Shown here piece by piece: positions 11,700-24,129 of a stretch of DNA of 64,000 nucleotides. The stretch is taken from contig OV884059.1 in the NCBI GenBank assembly GCA_930367215.1, positions 7,650,945-7,714,944 on the forward strand. Reading direction: 5' to 3'. This DNA comes from Pollenia angustigena (Eukaryota > Arthropoda > Insecta > Diptera > Polleniidae). The translations under genes were made by a program, and so were the position numbers. The stretch's first letter is position 1. Each line of letters starts with the position of its first letter. The notes under the pieces were generated by a model. That model was not told where the DNA came from. It was given only the letters and a program-made list of their open reading frames with translations, and searched no databases.

Positions 11700-13480
11700 A
11701 GAAACACTCAAATGAAAAATGTTGCCAATATAGATCAAATTCAACAAAGCTCCTTGTAATTTGTTTAAACAACACTAAAATGGAAAATGTCGCAAATGTA
11801 AAAAACTCGTTAGAAACCTGCTGCAAACAGTTTAGAAAAGTCTAAAAACCAAAAATCGCTCAAATAAAAAATTGCTATTTTTTTAATTAGAACATGAAAA
11901 CACGTCGAAAATATAATATGTACATAGTTAAATAAAATAAAAAAAGCACTAAAATGAAAATTTGATTAAATAATATAAAGATAACTAAATTGCTAAAAAT
12001 GATAACATACAATGATGAAGGTATTTTTAATCTGAAAACTAAAAAATCGCCTTAATAAAATGTTTCTCAAAAAGCTGGTAGATTATAACTTAAACAACAA
12101 TTAACACAGATTATAAAATGTTGCTGAAGAAACAAGCATTTTTATTTAAAAAGCACCAAAATGAAAAGTTTTAAAAAATGAACTAAAAACTTAAAAAAGT
12201 TGCATAAAATCACTTAAAAATAATTAATCAATAAGATTTTTACCAAAATACGAAAAGTAATTTTATATTAAGAAAACAAAATACCAACAAAAAAATCGCC
12301 TAAATTTCAAATATGCCAAAAAACTAGAATCTTTTTGCGAAATAAAAAAAAACCAAGTGATAATAATTCACTATCTTTTAAAAAAGAATAAAACAAGTTT
12401 TAATTTATAAAAACTATGAAAAATTAAAAAAGCACTAGAATAAAAAATCTTTAAAATTTTTGAACTTTTTAGTAAATTTTTTTTTAAAGTTATAATAACA
12501 CTAATAAAACTAAAAGGTCAAGAGTATAAAATAAAAAAAATGCTTAAAACCAAAAAACGCCTATATAAGAAAATTTTTTAATATTAAAGAAAAAAATATT
12601 AAAGTATTAAAAAATATAAAAGGTAACTAAGAAGTTTTAGTTTTGAATCGAGTTTCTAAAAATCTTAATAAAAATGTCTAAAAATTAAAAAAGCATCAAT
12701 TTAAAAAACTACAAAATTTAAGGAAATTTGAGGATAATTTAAAAATATTCTATTAATATTAAAAAAACGCATGCACCTACACAAATAACATAAAAATCGC
12801 TATAAATAAAAAACCGCTTAAATTAAAAAGTGTAAAAACAACAAAAAATAAGAAAATAATCAAAATTTTGTGAAAAATATACAATTTTAACAAATTTCAA
12901 GTTTCGAAACGTAATTCTATAAAATTTAGAAAAAATAAAAAAGCACCAAAATGACAAACCTCCAAAATATATAACATGTTTGTAAAAAGTAACTATCTAT
13001 ATATATGTAATTAAAATTTATTAATAAACCGTTAAAATTCTTAACAAAGTATAAAGTTGACAAGAAAATATAAAAAAATCCGCTGACAAAACAAAAAACG
13101 GCTAAATGTAAACGTCTTCATACTACCCAAAATCATTCAAATATCAATATTTTGTAAACTTTAACGAAAAATAATAAAAAAATTCATATAATTTTTAGCT
13201 TAAAAACAGAGCTTAAGAAAAATTTTGATATTTTTTAAAAATCGCCAAATTGAAAAATTCTCAAAAATCATCTAAAAGTTAATAAAATATGCTGAAACGA
13301 AGAAAATATTTAAAAATTAACTGAAAGAAAAATAGCAGTATAATTAATTGGCCTTGAGGTTTTTTTTTATAAAAAAAGTAAAAATCGCTAAGATAAAGAT
13401 AACTAAAAATAAGCTAAAACAAAAATACCTAGAATTCAAATTGAAATATTTGAAATTTAAACAGAATTTTAAATATTTAA
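11700..13480. repeat. Degenerate interleaved aaaaatcgc and aaaaagcacc repeat tract
   Basis: Two words alternate through about 1.7 kb. One is aaaaatcgc(c)taaat, near 11859, 12042, 12290, 12795, 13238 and 13380. The other is aaaaagcaccaaaatg, near 11940, 12150, 12427, 12687 and 12937. Spacing between like words is irregular, roughly 100-260 bp. This looks like an old satellite or tandem array that has decayed. Related words occur near 1.4, 2.1 and 3.5 kb, and inverted at 39.1-39.7 kb. Confidence 0.5.
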
Positions 13481-14740
13481 ATTAAAACTTAAATAATAAA
13501 AAATTCCGGCTATGTTCGAAAAAGTTCCACTTTTATATGAAATATTTTAATAAACTGTTGCGTAAAAACTCTCTTAATTGTAAACATTAAAACGCATTTT
13601 CTTAACTCACTCTTCTTCTCTACGTGTTTACGTTTTTGCGCTCGTGTAAATGTGTGTCTGTTACTTTTGTTTCCGCGTGTGTTCGTTTGTCGGTCTCCCT
13701 TAATCCTTTAGATATTCGAAAAGACAACAAAACTTTTACCGGTTTTTGTGTGCCTTAGTGCTGTGTTGCAATACAAAAACTCTTTAAATTTTTTTTTTAA
13801 ATGGGCTGAACTTTTTGAAATGTGTCTAAGACGTGTCTAATTTTTGGTTTATGTTTTGCCAACTCCACGTGTAACCGGAGCAAGCAGCAAGGGATTGAAA
13901 ACCCAGTCAGCTAGTCCTTATTCCACCCTCAACTTGGTGTGTATGTGTTCACGCCTATAGAACGGCATACATTTGGTTGAAAATGCATTTCTTTATATTA
14001 ATGGATTTCTTGATAGACTTTGAGGAGCAGGAAAATAATATTTGAAGGCGTTTGCTTGGAGTTATTTGTATATTGCAGAGGTAAGTTGATAAAAATATTT
14101 TTAAATTTAAAGTTTCGAAATTATAAGGTAAATAGCGAACAAATATTGAACCGACTTTACTTAACACAATGAGTACCAATTAAATTAGCAGGACTACAGA
14201 TCCTTAAAACAAGAGAAACTACTTTTTTTTAGATTATTGTACTTAAACTCTCGTTTGATTTCAATTTCGGTTTCTAGATAAAGGCCGATAAGAAACCAAG
14301 TTTGTCAAGGTCTAAAAATGAGTTACGAAATCGCTTTAAATTTTGAATTTTTTCCTGAATTAAACCAATTCTGTCTCTCTTTTTTCTTCTTCTTTAAACT
14401 TGTTCATTTAGGAATTGCATTTTTTTTAGAATATTGTAAAAAGTTGCATTCAATTATTTTTTTTTTTATGAGTTCTCCAATTGCTAATGGTGTATGCCAA
14501 AGAAATGTACATTTTTTATTTTGCTGACATAACAGCGAAAAAAATACTCCAACTTGTAGAAAATAATTGACTACAAAAATAGAAAACTAGAATTTTATTA
14601 GAAGAGCGAAAAAAATAGCTAAAATAACTAAACATGTCAAGAGCAATTTCTAAGTTATGGTTTTTTAATAGAACTAGAGAAAAATGTTAGAAAAAAATTC
14701 AAAAAAAAGGGAAGGGCTTCCAGTCTGCATTTGGCTGTAG
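13481..14740. other. A/T-rich DNA without recognised genes
   Basis: The ORFs at 13955-14179 (-) and 14318-14527 (+) are Phe/Leu/Lys-rich and have no recognisable motif. A mildly G+C-richer stretch near 13.6-13.9 kb shows no domain. Confidence 0.5.
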
Positions 14741-15475
14741 GCCCGTACTGACTATAAGTTTTAGTTTTCTTTAGACTTTAAATTATAGTTCTGTTCAATT
14801 ACTTTAATACCTATTTAAAGTTTAATTCTAGCTTAGATCCTAGTTTCGATTTAAGTTAAGCGTTTCTAACACTCTTATTCAGATTCTAGCTAAGATTATA
14901 TTGTACGTTCTAATTCGGATTCTAGGTAAGATTCCAGTTAACATTCTAATTCAGATTATAGCTTAGTTTTAATTCAGTTCGCGTCAAGTTCTTTTTACTT
15001 AGTTCTAAATCAGCTCTAGTTACGATAAGAAAGCAACTGAGATCATGTGGAGTAGCCCGCCAAGACTTTAGGCTAAAATCGAATGACACTATAGGCTATA
15101 GTCCAGCAAGACTATAGACAATTTTCTAGTGAAACTATGGGAAATAGTCCAGTGAAACTTTAAGGTACAGTACATTGAGAGCGGCTGTCAGCAATACGCT
15201 TCAGTCTAATGATACTTAAGGCTATTGACTAGTGAGACTTAAGGCAACTGTCTAGTTAGACTATAGTCCAATGAGATTATAGGCTATAGTCTAGTGAAAC
15301 TATAAGCAATTGTCCAGTGAGACTGTTGGCTATAGTCTAGTAAGACTTTAGGCTGCTCTAGGTTATATTCAGTACGACGTAAGGCCATAGTCCAGTGAGT
15401 GTTTAGGCAACAGTCCAATAAGATTATAGGCAATAGTCAAGTGTAATAATTTTTAGTCTTCGCCCACTATTAAGC
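14741..15475. repeat. Degenerate GACTATAGTC-type repeat tract
   Basis: Dense copies of actatagtccagtgagact and gattctagcttagattcta variants, many containing the palindromic core ctatag. There is no stable ORF. It is one of about a dozen such tracts in the window. Confidence 0.65.
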
Positions 15476-15506
15476 TAGGTTATCGATTGTGGTGTATTGT
15501 TGGTTG

Positions 15507-15955
15507 GTTAGCGTGACAGCACACCCAGAGCAAGACGTGCCGTAAGTAGAGTCGACAGTGACTCCGTTTTGAAGAGTAGGAACCCCGAATCAAACGTGAC
15601 CCAGGGAAATACTGAGGTGGCTAGAGCCAGCCCGTTACGTTGAGACATTTCACCAAATTACCGAGTTTTACCCGTGATATCTCAGAGAGTCCGTGTAGAA
15701 GGTTATTTCCAAATAATCCATGTCGCGTTGAATTAAACACTGTGCAATCACAGAAGAGATGAAATACCTTCTCCTCAGTTCCAGGTTCTCTGCAGCTGCA
15801 ACAACATTCATTAAAAGGGAGAACAAGTCTCATATCGTGCTTACCACTCCACTGACCAGTACTTACGTATACCAGCCTCGAAATGCCCCGGCGACTGAAG
15901 TCGCACAGAGCGATTTATGTCGTATGAGGACCACGTTAATCTACTTCTTATAATG
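15507..15955 (-). pseudogene. LINE 3' end fragment (I-clade-like, C-terminal Cys-rich region)
   Basis: On the - strand an open stretch at 15621-15833 reads LPFNECCCSCREPGTEEKVF and then HLFCDC, followed by GLFGNNLLHGLSEISRVKLG. The Cys-x-x-Cys ... His-x-x-x-Cys pattern with a G-L-F-G...L-x-E-I-S-R tail is typical of the C-terminus of fly non-LTR retrotransposon polyproteins. The same DNA (taggaaccccg, gatatctcagag, aaataatccatgtcg) recurs at 27.87-28.1 kb, where an RNase H domain precedes it, so the two are copies of one family. It is 5'-truncated; the rest of ORF2 is absent. Confidence 0.75.
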
Positions 15956-17394
15956 AGAATCCTTCCCTTCTCGTTAAAATGAAAATGGTCATGTTTTTTA
16001 AAACAGATTTCTATTTTTAGGAACTAACAATTGCATGAGCACTTACTACATGCAACTTGTATGTAAAATATTTGTAATGTTTTTCCATTTATGTAGGAGA
16101 ATTAGAAAAAGGAAAAAAATAAAACAACTTATAGACGAAAAATATTTTTGTTATTTCTGAGTAGTTGTTGTTATAATTTGTCTAGAAAAAAGACACAGTT
16201 GTTGGTGGCAACAAAGCACAGTTTGTAAAATAATTATAGGGACACAGCAAATAAGTTGAAAATGGTAAAGATGAAAGATAGCATTTAACAATTGTTAGGG
16301 CCTTATCAATGATATAAACCTAAATTAGATATATTATAACGTTTTAGATCTGATCTTGGGCTTTTGATAATTTTACCCTATAATTATCTTTTCTGCTGTA
16401 ACAAAGTTGTTTTCTTTTTCTATTAATGTGAGTGAGCAAAGTTGACCAAGTTTATAGCCTGCTGTTGCTGCTGCTGCTGCCATATGCACAATTGTAAAGA
16501 CTTTTTCCAAATGTGTGTAATATTAAACATGTGCGAGTGGGTGGAGACATTGGCAATGTAGTGGCCACCATGGCTGAGTGACTATATGACTGCATGACTG
16601 ACTGACTGCTTGGGTATCGGTCTCAAACCTAAAAAAGAATCGCCTCCATCAGTTGAGTTTGTGCCAAAAGTGCATTGCTGTACAACAAACAGCAAACGAA
16701 AAAAAAAAACAAAAAACTGACTGTGCTAAAGAGATTATCATGGTCATATACGAACGAGTCTAGTATTAAGTATAAAAATGTGTAGTGGCAAAAATGGAAG
16801 TACTTGATGTAGTAGTGGATAAAAGTGGATACATTTTGTTACTTTTCCTCGGCCACCAAAACACTGTAAACGATTCTGCTTTGGTGTCTGTTGTAAGTTT
16901 GTTTTACCATCTTAAATGTTGTTATTGTTTTCTTTTTTAACAATACAGAAGGTGCTGCTGCTTGTGCCTGGCTTGGGTGTTTAATGTTGTAAAGAGTAAA
17001 TTTTAGTTTTTCTTTGCGTAGTTGAATGAAGTGTTATTTTCAGTGCAAGTGTGTGGAAGATATGGGCAAAAAAGTTTGTTTAGTGTTTCTGTAGCAGTTT
17101 GAATCTGTTGCTACAACTACTGCTGCTTATTATGGTCAGAATAGTTTGTACTTGTAGTTACTTGTCGTTGTTTTACAGCCATTTATTGTTAAGAACGAAA
17201 TAATGGCAATAATGAATACAGTAAAGATGGGTGTTGACTTTAACTGTAGCAACAACATTCAAATAGTGGGAAAACAAATGGTGATAAAGAAGGGTTTAGT
17301 CAGGAGGGAGATACATGCAAACACCCGACTGTGAGAAGAGAAACGCATAGTGATAGACAATTCATTTTGTGCTTAAAATCTCAAGAAATAATGT
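15956..17394. other. Non-coding, less repetitive DNA
   Basis: Includes a ctgctgctgctgcc run near 16463 and a tgactgactgactgc run near 16598. No long ORF or element ends were seen. The mixed composition with (CAA)n and (CTG)n words suggests unique intronic or intergenic fly DNA. Confidence 0.45.
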
Positions 17395-17567
17395 GACCCC
17401 TGTTATGAAATTAAGTCTAAATTATAGACCAGACTAAAGTCTATTTTGTTGATTGGACTTTAGTCTGGAAAAGGAATGTTTTATTGGGTAGGTAATATTA
17501 AGAAAGATATAGGAGACAATAAGCGCTGCGATCCATTGGATCTTTTGTGCAGCCACGATATTCATCA

Positions 17568-17693
17568 TCATAGATCTAGGCTTACTACAAAGCCCATTAT
17601 TCTGCTAGGAGAGAGAGCATAAATTTCGGTTGGATCCATAATGAGTTCCCTAAGCAACTTCTGGCTTTGAGTCCCTAAGCTGGGGCAGTTACA
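17568..17693 (-). pseudogene. LINE C-terminal fragment, second family
   Basis: A 42-codon open stretch ends at a natural TGA (17568-17570). It reads CNCPSLGTQSQKLLRELI and ends SRIMGFVVSLDL. A Cys-rich C-N-C-P-S-L box followed by an S-x-I-x-x-F-V hydrophobic tail is typical of the last residues of insect LINE ORF2 proteins. It differs from the family at 15.5 and 27.9 kb. The frame is intact over this short length, but nothing upstream of it is recognisable. Confidence 0.6.
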
Positions 17694-17699
17694 GAGTAG

Positions 17700-18465
17700 A
17701 TGTTAAGATATTAGTCTGAACTAAAGATAACATCTATTGTTTGGTCTATTGATTAAACTTTTACATGGTCTATCGACTACTGTTTTGTCTTGGCTATTGA
17801 ATGCAATGCTGTCTGCTCAAGCGCCAAGACTATAAAAGGATATCCGAAATTGGCTTGATTTTTATAAAATATAGTGTAACATATAGTCAGATCTGATATG
17901 TAGTGATCAGTATAGAGTGAAGCCTGGTTTTCATGGTATGTATAGTATATAAGGTACTCTATATAAATATATTCTGCGTTATTGTCTGATTTAGTAGTTG
18001 GTCACCTTTTTCTATCTATCTTCTCTATGCAATCCCACTTAAAACCCTTTACAAATGTTCCCTTTGTGGCCAATAACAACTACATAACTCTAAACAATAT
18101 AAACTATTAACTTGGTAACTATATAGTGGCTTAGTTTTTGTATCTTTTAAGTTTTTGTTTTCTGCTTCTAGACAAAAAAAAAAAAAAAAATTTCATATAA
18201 AAAAAATATCATATATAAGGAAATTTGTTTTCATTGTTTAAGTTGTTGTTGGGGTAAAAATTCATTTATAAAAATAACAAACTAATAACACCAACGTTGA
18301 GAAAAACAAATACAGACATTTGTTGTTTAGATTTTGAAATCAGAAGGGTTTAAACGACAGCGAATAGTAGGAGAGCTACAGCATGGCAGTGAGAAGTAAT
18401 CAAATTGAACACTAGGTTCAATAAGGATAAAGATAACGGAGGCGAATATATGTATAAACATATTT
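17700..18465. other. GACTATAGTC-like words and A/T-rich DNA
   Basis: 17.70-17.96 kb carries loose agtctgaactaaag and gtctattgattaa words. From 18.0 kb on there is a long A run near 18174-18190 and nothing recognisable as a gene. Confidence 0.4.
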
Positions 18466-18469
18466 TCAA

Positions 18470-20165
18470 TCTTTTAATCCCCGCTGCAACAAAAGCTTTC
18501 CATTCATTTCTGTCCATAATAAATCAATATTTCGCTCCACCAAACGTTATGGCTACTCAGCTCCTCCATTTGGCAACTTCAAGTGTTAGTCGATCTGCCG
18601 GGCCTTCTGGATCTCTAAGGATTCTATTCGATAGATTGCCTCACGCAGAGAAAACACATGTTTAAATATGGTCACCTCCAACAAAATTATTTTAAAAGAA
18701 AATTTTAAACCTATTATGTTTAATTAAACCATATTATTGTTATCGACAACCATGTTATGGTTAAAGTAGTCTTCCATCAAGAAGCCACGACCATGATATG
18801 GTTGCCTCAGAACATGTTTTGGTTATTAATAACTATAATATGCTTAAAAATTAAAATAGCATGGTTGGTTTTCAACCATTACATGTTGCTCTTGGAAAAG
18901 AGAAAAATACTATTGTAAAGTTTAAAACAAATTTTTGTCATATTTAGCCATAATATGTTTAGAAGAAATTAACCATCATATGGTTGTCAATATCAATAAT
19001 ATGGTAAGATTAAACATAATATGTTAAACATTTACTTTAAAAATAGTTTTGTTAACATGTTTTTTCTCTGGGTGCTCATAACATAATTCGTTGGCTTTCT
19101 CATGGCATGCTCCAGCCACCTTAATTTCTGGGGACGGGGTTTGTCGGGTTTGATATTATGGGTCGATATTGGTGATATTATTTATTCAAAAAATGCCGAG
19201 AATGCGTCTAAGTCATCGGTTGACCAAAGCTTACATGCTTTGGGGTTCGCGTTTGCAAAGGTTCCATGTCTCGCAACTGAAGAGGAGAACAGACTTGACA
19301 TCAGTGCTAAAAACATTGATCTTCGTGCTACATACAATGCCAGGAGATCTTTAGAATTTATTAAGTCCACCGAATGATTGTCTAGCTATGCACAGTATAT
19401 TCTGTACATCATCTTTACTGCCTCCGCTTTTATATATCAATAACCTTAATTAGCAGAAACATTCGACAACCTTCAAGGGTTTTATAATGAGGTGAACATT
19501 TTCAGCGACTGAACAGTCGACGTGCATAGACTTGGTTTGGATAGAAGGCACACATCATTCGCATAGTCAAAATCGTCTAGGTTGCCGGAGAGATCCCATG
19601 TTATGTCGTGTTGCCCTGGCATAGAGTTACTAATCACCACGTCAAGACTTCGTTAAATAGCAGTGGAGATAAAATGCAACCTTGACGAACTCAGATGGTT
19701 ATTTTAATATGCTCACTTACACCACTGTCGTGAGAGATGTAGCATTGAGCGTTGCTATACTACTCCTTAATGAGCCTTATTTTTACAGGAACTCCTATAT
19801 ACCTCAGAGCTTCCCAAAATTCTCTGCTCTGTGGAGTTAGCCGAATGTACGCCTAAAGTCAACAAAAAGCAAATATAATGGTGAACGCCATTCCACCGAT
19901 TGTTCAACAATAACCCTAATTCTATTAATTAGATCAGCGCACGTTTTGTTTGGCCTGAAGCCAGCTTGCTCTCTTCTAAATTGCTATTTCAATACAGAAG
20001 CACTACGTTTATTTCGGATGCGAGCTATTATTTTATTTATTTTATGCAGAAGTGTTATGCCCAGTATCCACGCTTTTGTAGATTACCCTTTTTGAAAATA
20101 TTTATCATTAACCCTCCTCTGATATTATCGGATATGTTCTCGTTTCTTCGGAATACGGAAATCTC
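18470..20165 (-). pseudogene. Degenerate RTE-like LINE reverse transcriptase, split by a MITE
   Basis: Translating the - strand in several frames recovers ordered reverse-transcriptase blocks. Near 19965-19850 are EQAGFRPNKTCADLINRIRV and LYLLFVDFRR. Near 19690-19660 is VRQGCILSP. At 19554-19565 is DFDYANDVCLLS, where the catalytic Y-A-D-D has become Y-A-N-D. Then YVARRS near 19.34 kb and WLEHAMRKPTNYVM near 19.1 kb. The C-terminal part continues left of the inserted MITE, with QSIE and RRPGR at 18.64-18.58 kb and an end near 18.48 kb. The block order matches RTE-type LINE polyproteins as I know them. Many frameshifts and stops make it dead. Confidence 0.8.
18644..19074. mobile_element. MITE inserted in the LINE, 431 bp, 4-bp duplication CTCA
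   Basis: The left end is CGCAGAGAAAACACATGTTT; the right end, reversed, is CACCCAGAGAAAAAACATGT. CTCA directly repeats at 18640-18643 and 19075-19078. Removing the insert and one CTCA restores contiguous LINE sequence, which confirms the boundaries. The interior carries about six accatgatatggttg-like words. The superfamily is unclear: a 4-bp duplication that is not TTAA argues against piggyBac. Confidence 0.8.
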
Positions 20166-20169
20166 TTAA

Positions 20170-23100
20170 TCTCGATAGCGATCTTCTCTATTTTAAAAAA
20201 CTGGATTACAATATGTATTCCTTTGGATCCCAAAGTGTTTTATGAAACAAACTTCTTAAAAAAGGCGGTTTTGGTACCATAGAAAATAATTTATGTGACG
20301 ACTTTAGTTTATTGGTCCCACCTTTATGATCCCTAAGCCCTTTCTTTCATACAATTTTATTTTAGCCCCTGTGTAGGGTACTCCAAACAAAATAAACAAA
20401 CAAACGCAATCAAATCTAATTGTAAATGCAATATTATGTCTTTTTATAGATGTTTAGGAGTTTTTATTTTTAAATTTCATTTTTGATTCCGTACTTAAAA
20501 AAAAAAGGAGACCCACATGCATATTCACTGTTTTGCATTTGTCTGGCCATTGAGCAAAGCTGTCCGTCGCTCCACCCAATCTATTTACCAAGTCTGTAAA
20601 TTGTAATGAGATGACAATTTTGTAGCGTTGTTTGTGCTTGAAAGTGTCTGCTGTCTCTTTTGTGTTGTGTATGTGTCAATGTTTATGGAAATGATGATGA
20701 TCATTATGATTGCAATAGTGGCTTGTAAATGTAATCGGTTTAGTAATCATATTGAAATTGAACGTAAGAAAAACATATTTAAATTGGTGTTAGAAATTTT
20801 TTTTATAAGTATATTCATACGAGTTTATGCTCTGCTTGAAAAGTTAAAAGCAGTTTGTGAATAGAGATTTAAAGTGAATTGTGTTATGAAAATCGAAAAT
20901 GTAATAAATGCTTTGATTTGCAAAAGATTTTTATAAAGAATGATTTTCCTTTAAAAAAGTCTTATAAATATTTGAGAATTAGGTGTGAAAGAATTTGTAA
21001 AACTCCTCTTCTCTTGTTTTAAGGAATTGATGGGTTTTTTTGGAAGAGAATTTTTGAAGGCGAAAAATCAAAATGATAGTTGAGTAAGTGTGTTGTTGGA
21101 TAGATTTCGAAATTTCCTTATAATAAAGCTTTATGACTTCCGTATTCCAAGACGTTTTGCAAAACATTAAAACAATGAATGCTTTCGAGAAAAAAGGTTT
21201 CGTAAAGTCTTGTCTTTGAAGATAAAACTATAGGTACTTAATTAACAAAGACAAATTTTTAAAATTTTTTAAAGCCTCTCTTAAACTTTTTACGAATATC
21301 AGACGGCTGTGTTTTATTTACGCCGATCTATCTATGATTCGAAGCTCATCAAAATTGGTAAGATATTTTCGGAGAGGCAGTAATTTTCTTTTTGTCCCCC
21401 TCTTGGTCCCAGTTTAAAAAAAAATAAAAGCCTATATTTCCAATTTCATCAAAATTGGTTTAGCCGATAAAGCGTAGCAAACGCAAAATTTACTCTCGTA
21501 TTCGGTCAGCGGACGGTTGAGCGGACAGAAAGACTGAAGGCGGAATGGAAGGTGAACAGCGTACTCACGTTAAAACGGCTTTGTTCTTCTTTGAGCATGG
21601 AAACTATTGCTTTAATATATAGATCTTCTAAAACGATATTTTCTGAGTAAAAAAGGTTTAGCTTCCCTGAACCCTATACTAAGCTTTTAAGAGAAACCTT
21701 ATACAGCCTATGACCGTTTGGATGTTCCATTCTTCATTTCTAAAACCGGACCGGCACTTCCGGAGATTGCCTGTTACAAACCTACAAATTTTATTACATT
21801 AACTAGTATAGATAAGTCACGGTTTAAGCCTTTAAAGACAAGGCTGCCCTTAAAGAAAAGTGATGTTATCAATATACTATTTTAAAGAAAATATTTCTAT
21901 GTTTTTAACTGATTTAGAAACAAAATATTCAAACTTTTAAATTTTATTTTCACGAACTTAGAACTCTGCAAAATATACTACTTTTTTTAAAATAAATTAA
22001 TATTTATTTATGGCTACCTTCAATAAATGAAAGGATAAATATGTACATAATACTTAAAAGCCTGAAATCTTGCGATTTAATTTGCATCCCCTAAACAACT
22101 CTAAGAAAACCAAGAACTACATACTTAAAAATAAATAGAAGCCGAAAGAATGAATAAGAAACAAAACCTCCAACATAAAAACGCGTAACAGTCACGTTCC
22201 GCAAACTGCTAAAGATGGTAAAAATAAGGCATTTGAAAACGTAATGAGTGAATGAATGGAAATTGTTTGTATGGAATATAAAGGTGTTGAAGAAATATAC
22301 CAAACAAAACCATAAATTGAAACGAAACTAAAGAAAGGAAATACACAGAGATACAACTGAAACCAACAGTGTTTTATATTTAGAAGAAACATTAAAACGC
22401 ACAACTTTTTATGAAGAAAAAAAAAAAAACAAGTAAAAAGACCTGGGAACAGCTTAACAAAAATATTCATAAACTCATTTCCATAACTGGCAGCCAACAA
22501 ATAAAATTTATAAAACCTAAACACAGAACACTCTGGTGAAAAGGGGAACAATAAAACATCAAGGCAAGGAAAGTTATACAATGAATGAATGACAGGCAAG
22601 GAAAATGTTGATGTTGATGATGACGATGACGATGTTGTTGACAACTTCACCAGCTCAGGCACACATAAACAAAACTGAATAAATAAACACTGTGCGTGCT
22701 GCTTGCCTTGCAACTAGACCAACAAAAGCGGCTAAATAATTTATGCTTATAGCTACATCCAGCGCCCTCTATTATCCAGAGACTTGTATGAAATCAACTT
22801 AAATTCTGTTGACATGTAACAGTGGCAACCGGAATGCTGGGAAAAACAAATAAAACTAAAAACTTGTTACTACAACTGTAACGGGAGAATGAAGAGCAAC
22901 ATAAACAAATGTCATGTGAAAATGGCAATAGGACCGAGTAGATTAGATTGCAGTCAACGAAACAATGTTTTAAAAAACACAAAAACCTCTTTTACAATTT
23001 TGAAAATGGATACAACATGGCAACAACTGGAATAATATCACCGACATAACTGCAACTAAGTTGTTGTAGATTGAAAAGGAAGGTGTCCTATAAAAAAGTT

Positions 23101-23230
23101 TGTAAGACCATAGACTAGCCTTAACTCTTAACTATAAACTAATCTAAAACCTGAACCAAAAATTAGCTTATAATCTGATCAATTAAACAGCTAGATACAC
23201 ATCTATAGGTCATTATCTAATCTATGGACT
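20170..23230. other. Non-coding DNA without a recognised gene
   Basis: A short dispersed-repeat fragment (atcaaaattggtttagccg, gtcagcggacggttgagcgg) lies near 21.45-21.55 kb. The 173-codon - strand ORF at 22192-22713 is rich in Ser, Phe and Cys with a poly-Ser run and no domain; I do not call it a gene. 23.1-23.23 kb has loose GACTATAGTC-type words. Confidence 0.45.
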
Positions 23231-23400
23231 AGTCTTTTTCCCCTAAGATAATCCCGCGAAGCTCTACGTATGTCAACAGGAGACCAGAATCATTGTCGGG
23301 AATTGAACCCGCAAACCCGACATTGATCGAAACTAATATTAGTCGAACGGGACAAGGTTTGGACTATAAGATGGGTAAGACAAAGCTTACCAACTATTAT
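23231..23400 (-). repeat. tRNA-like B-box sequence, possible tRNA-derived SINE relic
   Basis: Read on the - strand, 23295-23312 gives gcgggttcaattcccgac, a near-perfect tRNA T-arm with a B-box core GGTTCAATTCC. Upstream on that strand, near 23390, is gttggtaagc, similar to part of an A box, but it lies about 80 bp from the B box. The acceptor stem does not pair, so this is not a functional tRNA gene. A decayed tRNA-derived element is the simplest reading. Confidence 0.4.
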
Positions 23401-24129
23401 TTTCTAAATAGCTTTTAATTGGCCATTCAACATGTGGTCGAGCGTTCAAAACATGAAATAATTCGGTCTTATAACTGATCGTGGGCGTTAATCGGCCTAT
23501 ACTCACTCAAACAAATCAGTTGTATTCGGTACAGGTCCTATTTGACTAGCCTTATTTCAGCTGTTTGACCGGCCTTATTTCAGCAACTAATAATAGTTGA
23601 AACCATCTTGTGCCACCAGATTATAACCGTAACGTCTTGGATATTCGTCATTGGCGTTAATTCGGCTGGTTGGTTGAGGTTCACAAACCATTCCTTGCGC
23701 TACGGTTTGCGTAATAGATCTCTTTTTTATCGGCAGTATTAATGTGTATGCAAAAAATCACTTAGTTTTACGGCATTTAAGGAGAATTTAGGATTTGAAA
23801 AATCGTCTCTTAAATTTCTGCTGTTTTCAGAGGATTTTAAAATTTGTTCATGACTGGCTTCCCATGATTTTCCAAGTTCTTTTTTCTTTTCTTCATGATG
23901 TATTGGTTCAATTCATCATCTTCGAACTTTGCTAGACTAACTATTACTATATTCAAATAATTATCTTAGTGTTGTAAAAACTTAAGTAAAGGCTTAACAA
24001 CATTGAAACAAATAACTATTCCTTAAGTATCGACTGAAAGATTTTAACATAAAACTGATTTCGAATCGAAAAAGTATTCGATAACATTTGTGAAGTTTAA
24101 AGATACAAAAAATGTACACGTCAACACGT
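23401..24129. other. Non-coding DNA
   Basis: Contains two loosely similar gcgttaatcggcc / gcgttaattcggctgg words near 23485 and 23655. No ORF or element ends were seen. Confidence 0.4.

Noticed and set aside
22192..22713. 173-codon - strand ORF
   Set aside because: Rich in Ser, Phe and Cys with a poly-Ser run from a microsatellite; no domain, no splice or start support.
23295..23312. Candidate tRNA gene
   Set aside because: A T-arm is present but there is no acceptor stem, and the A-box-like word is too far away.
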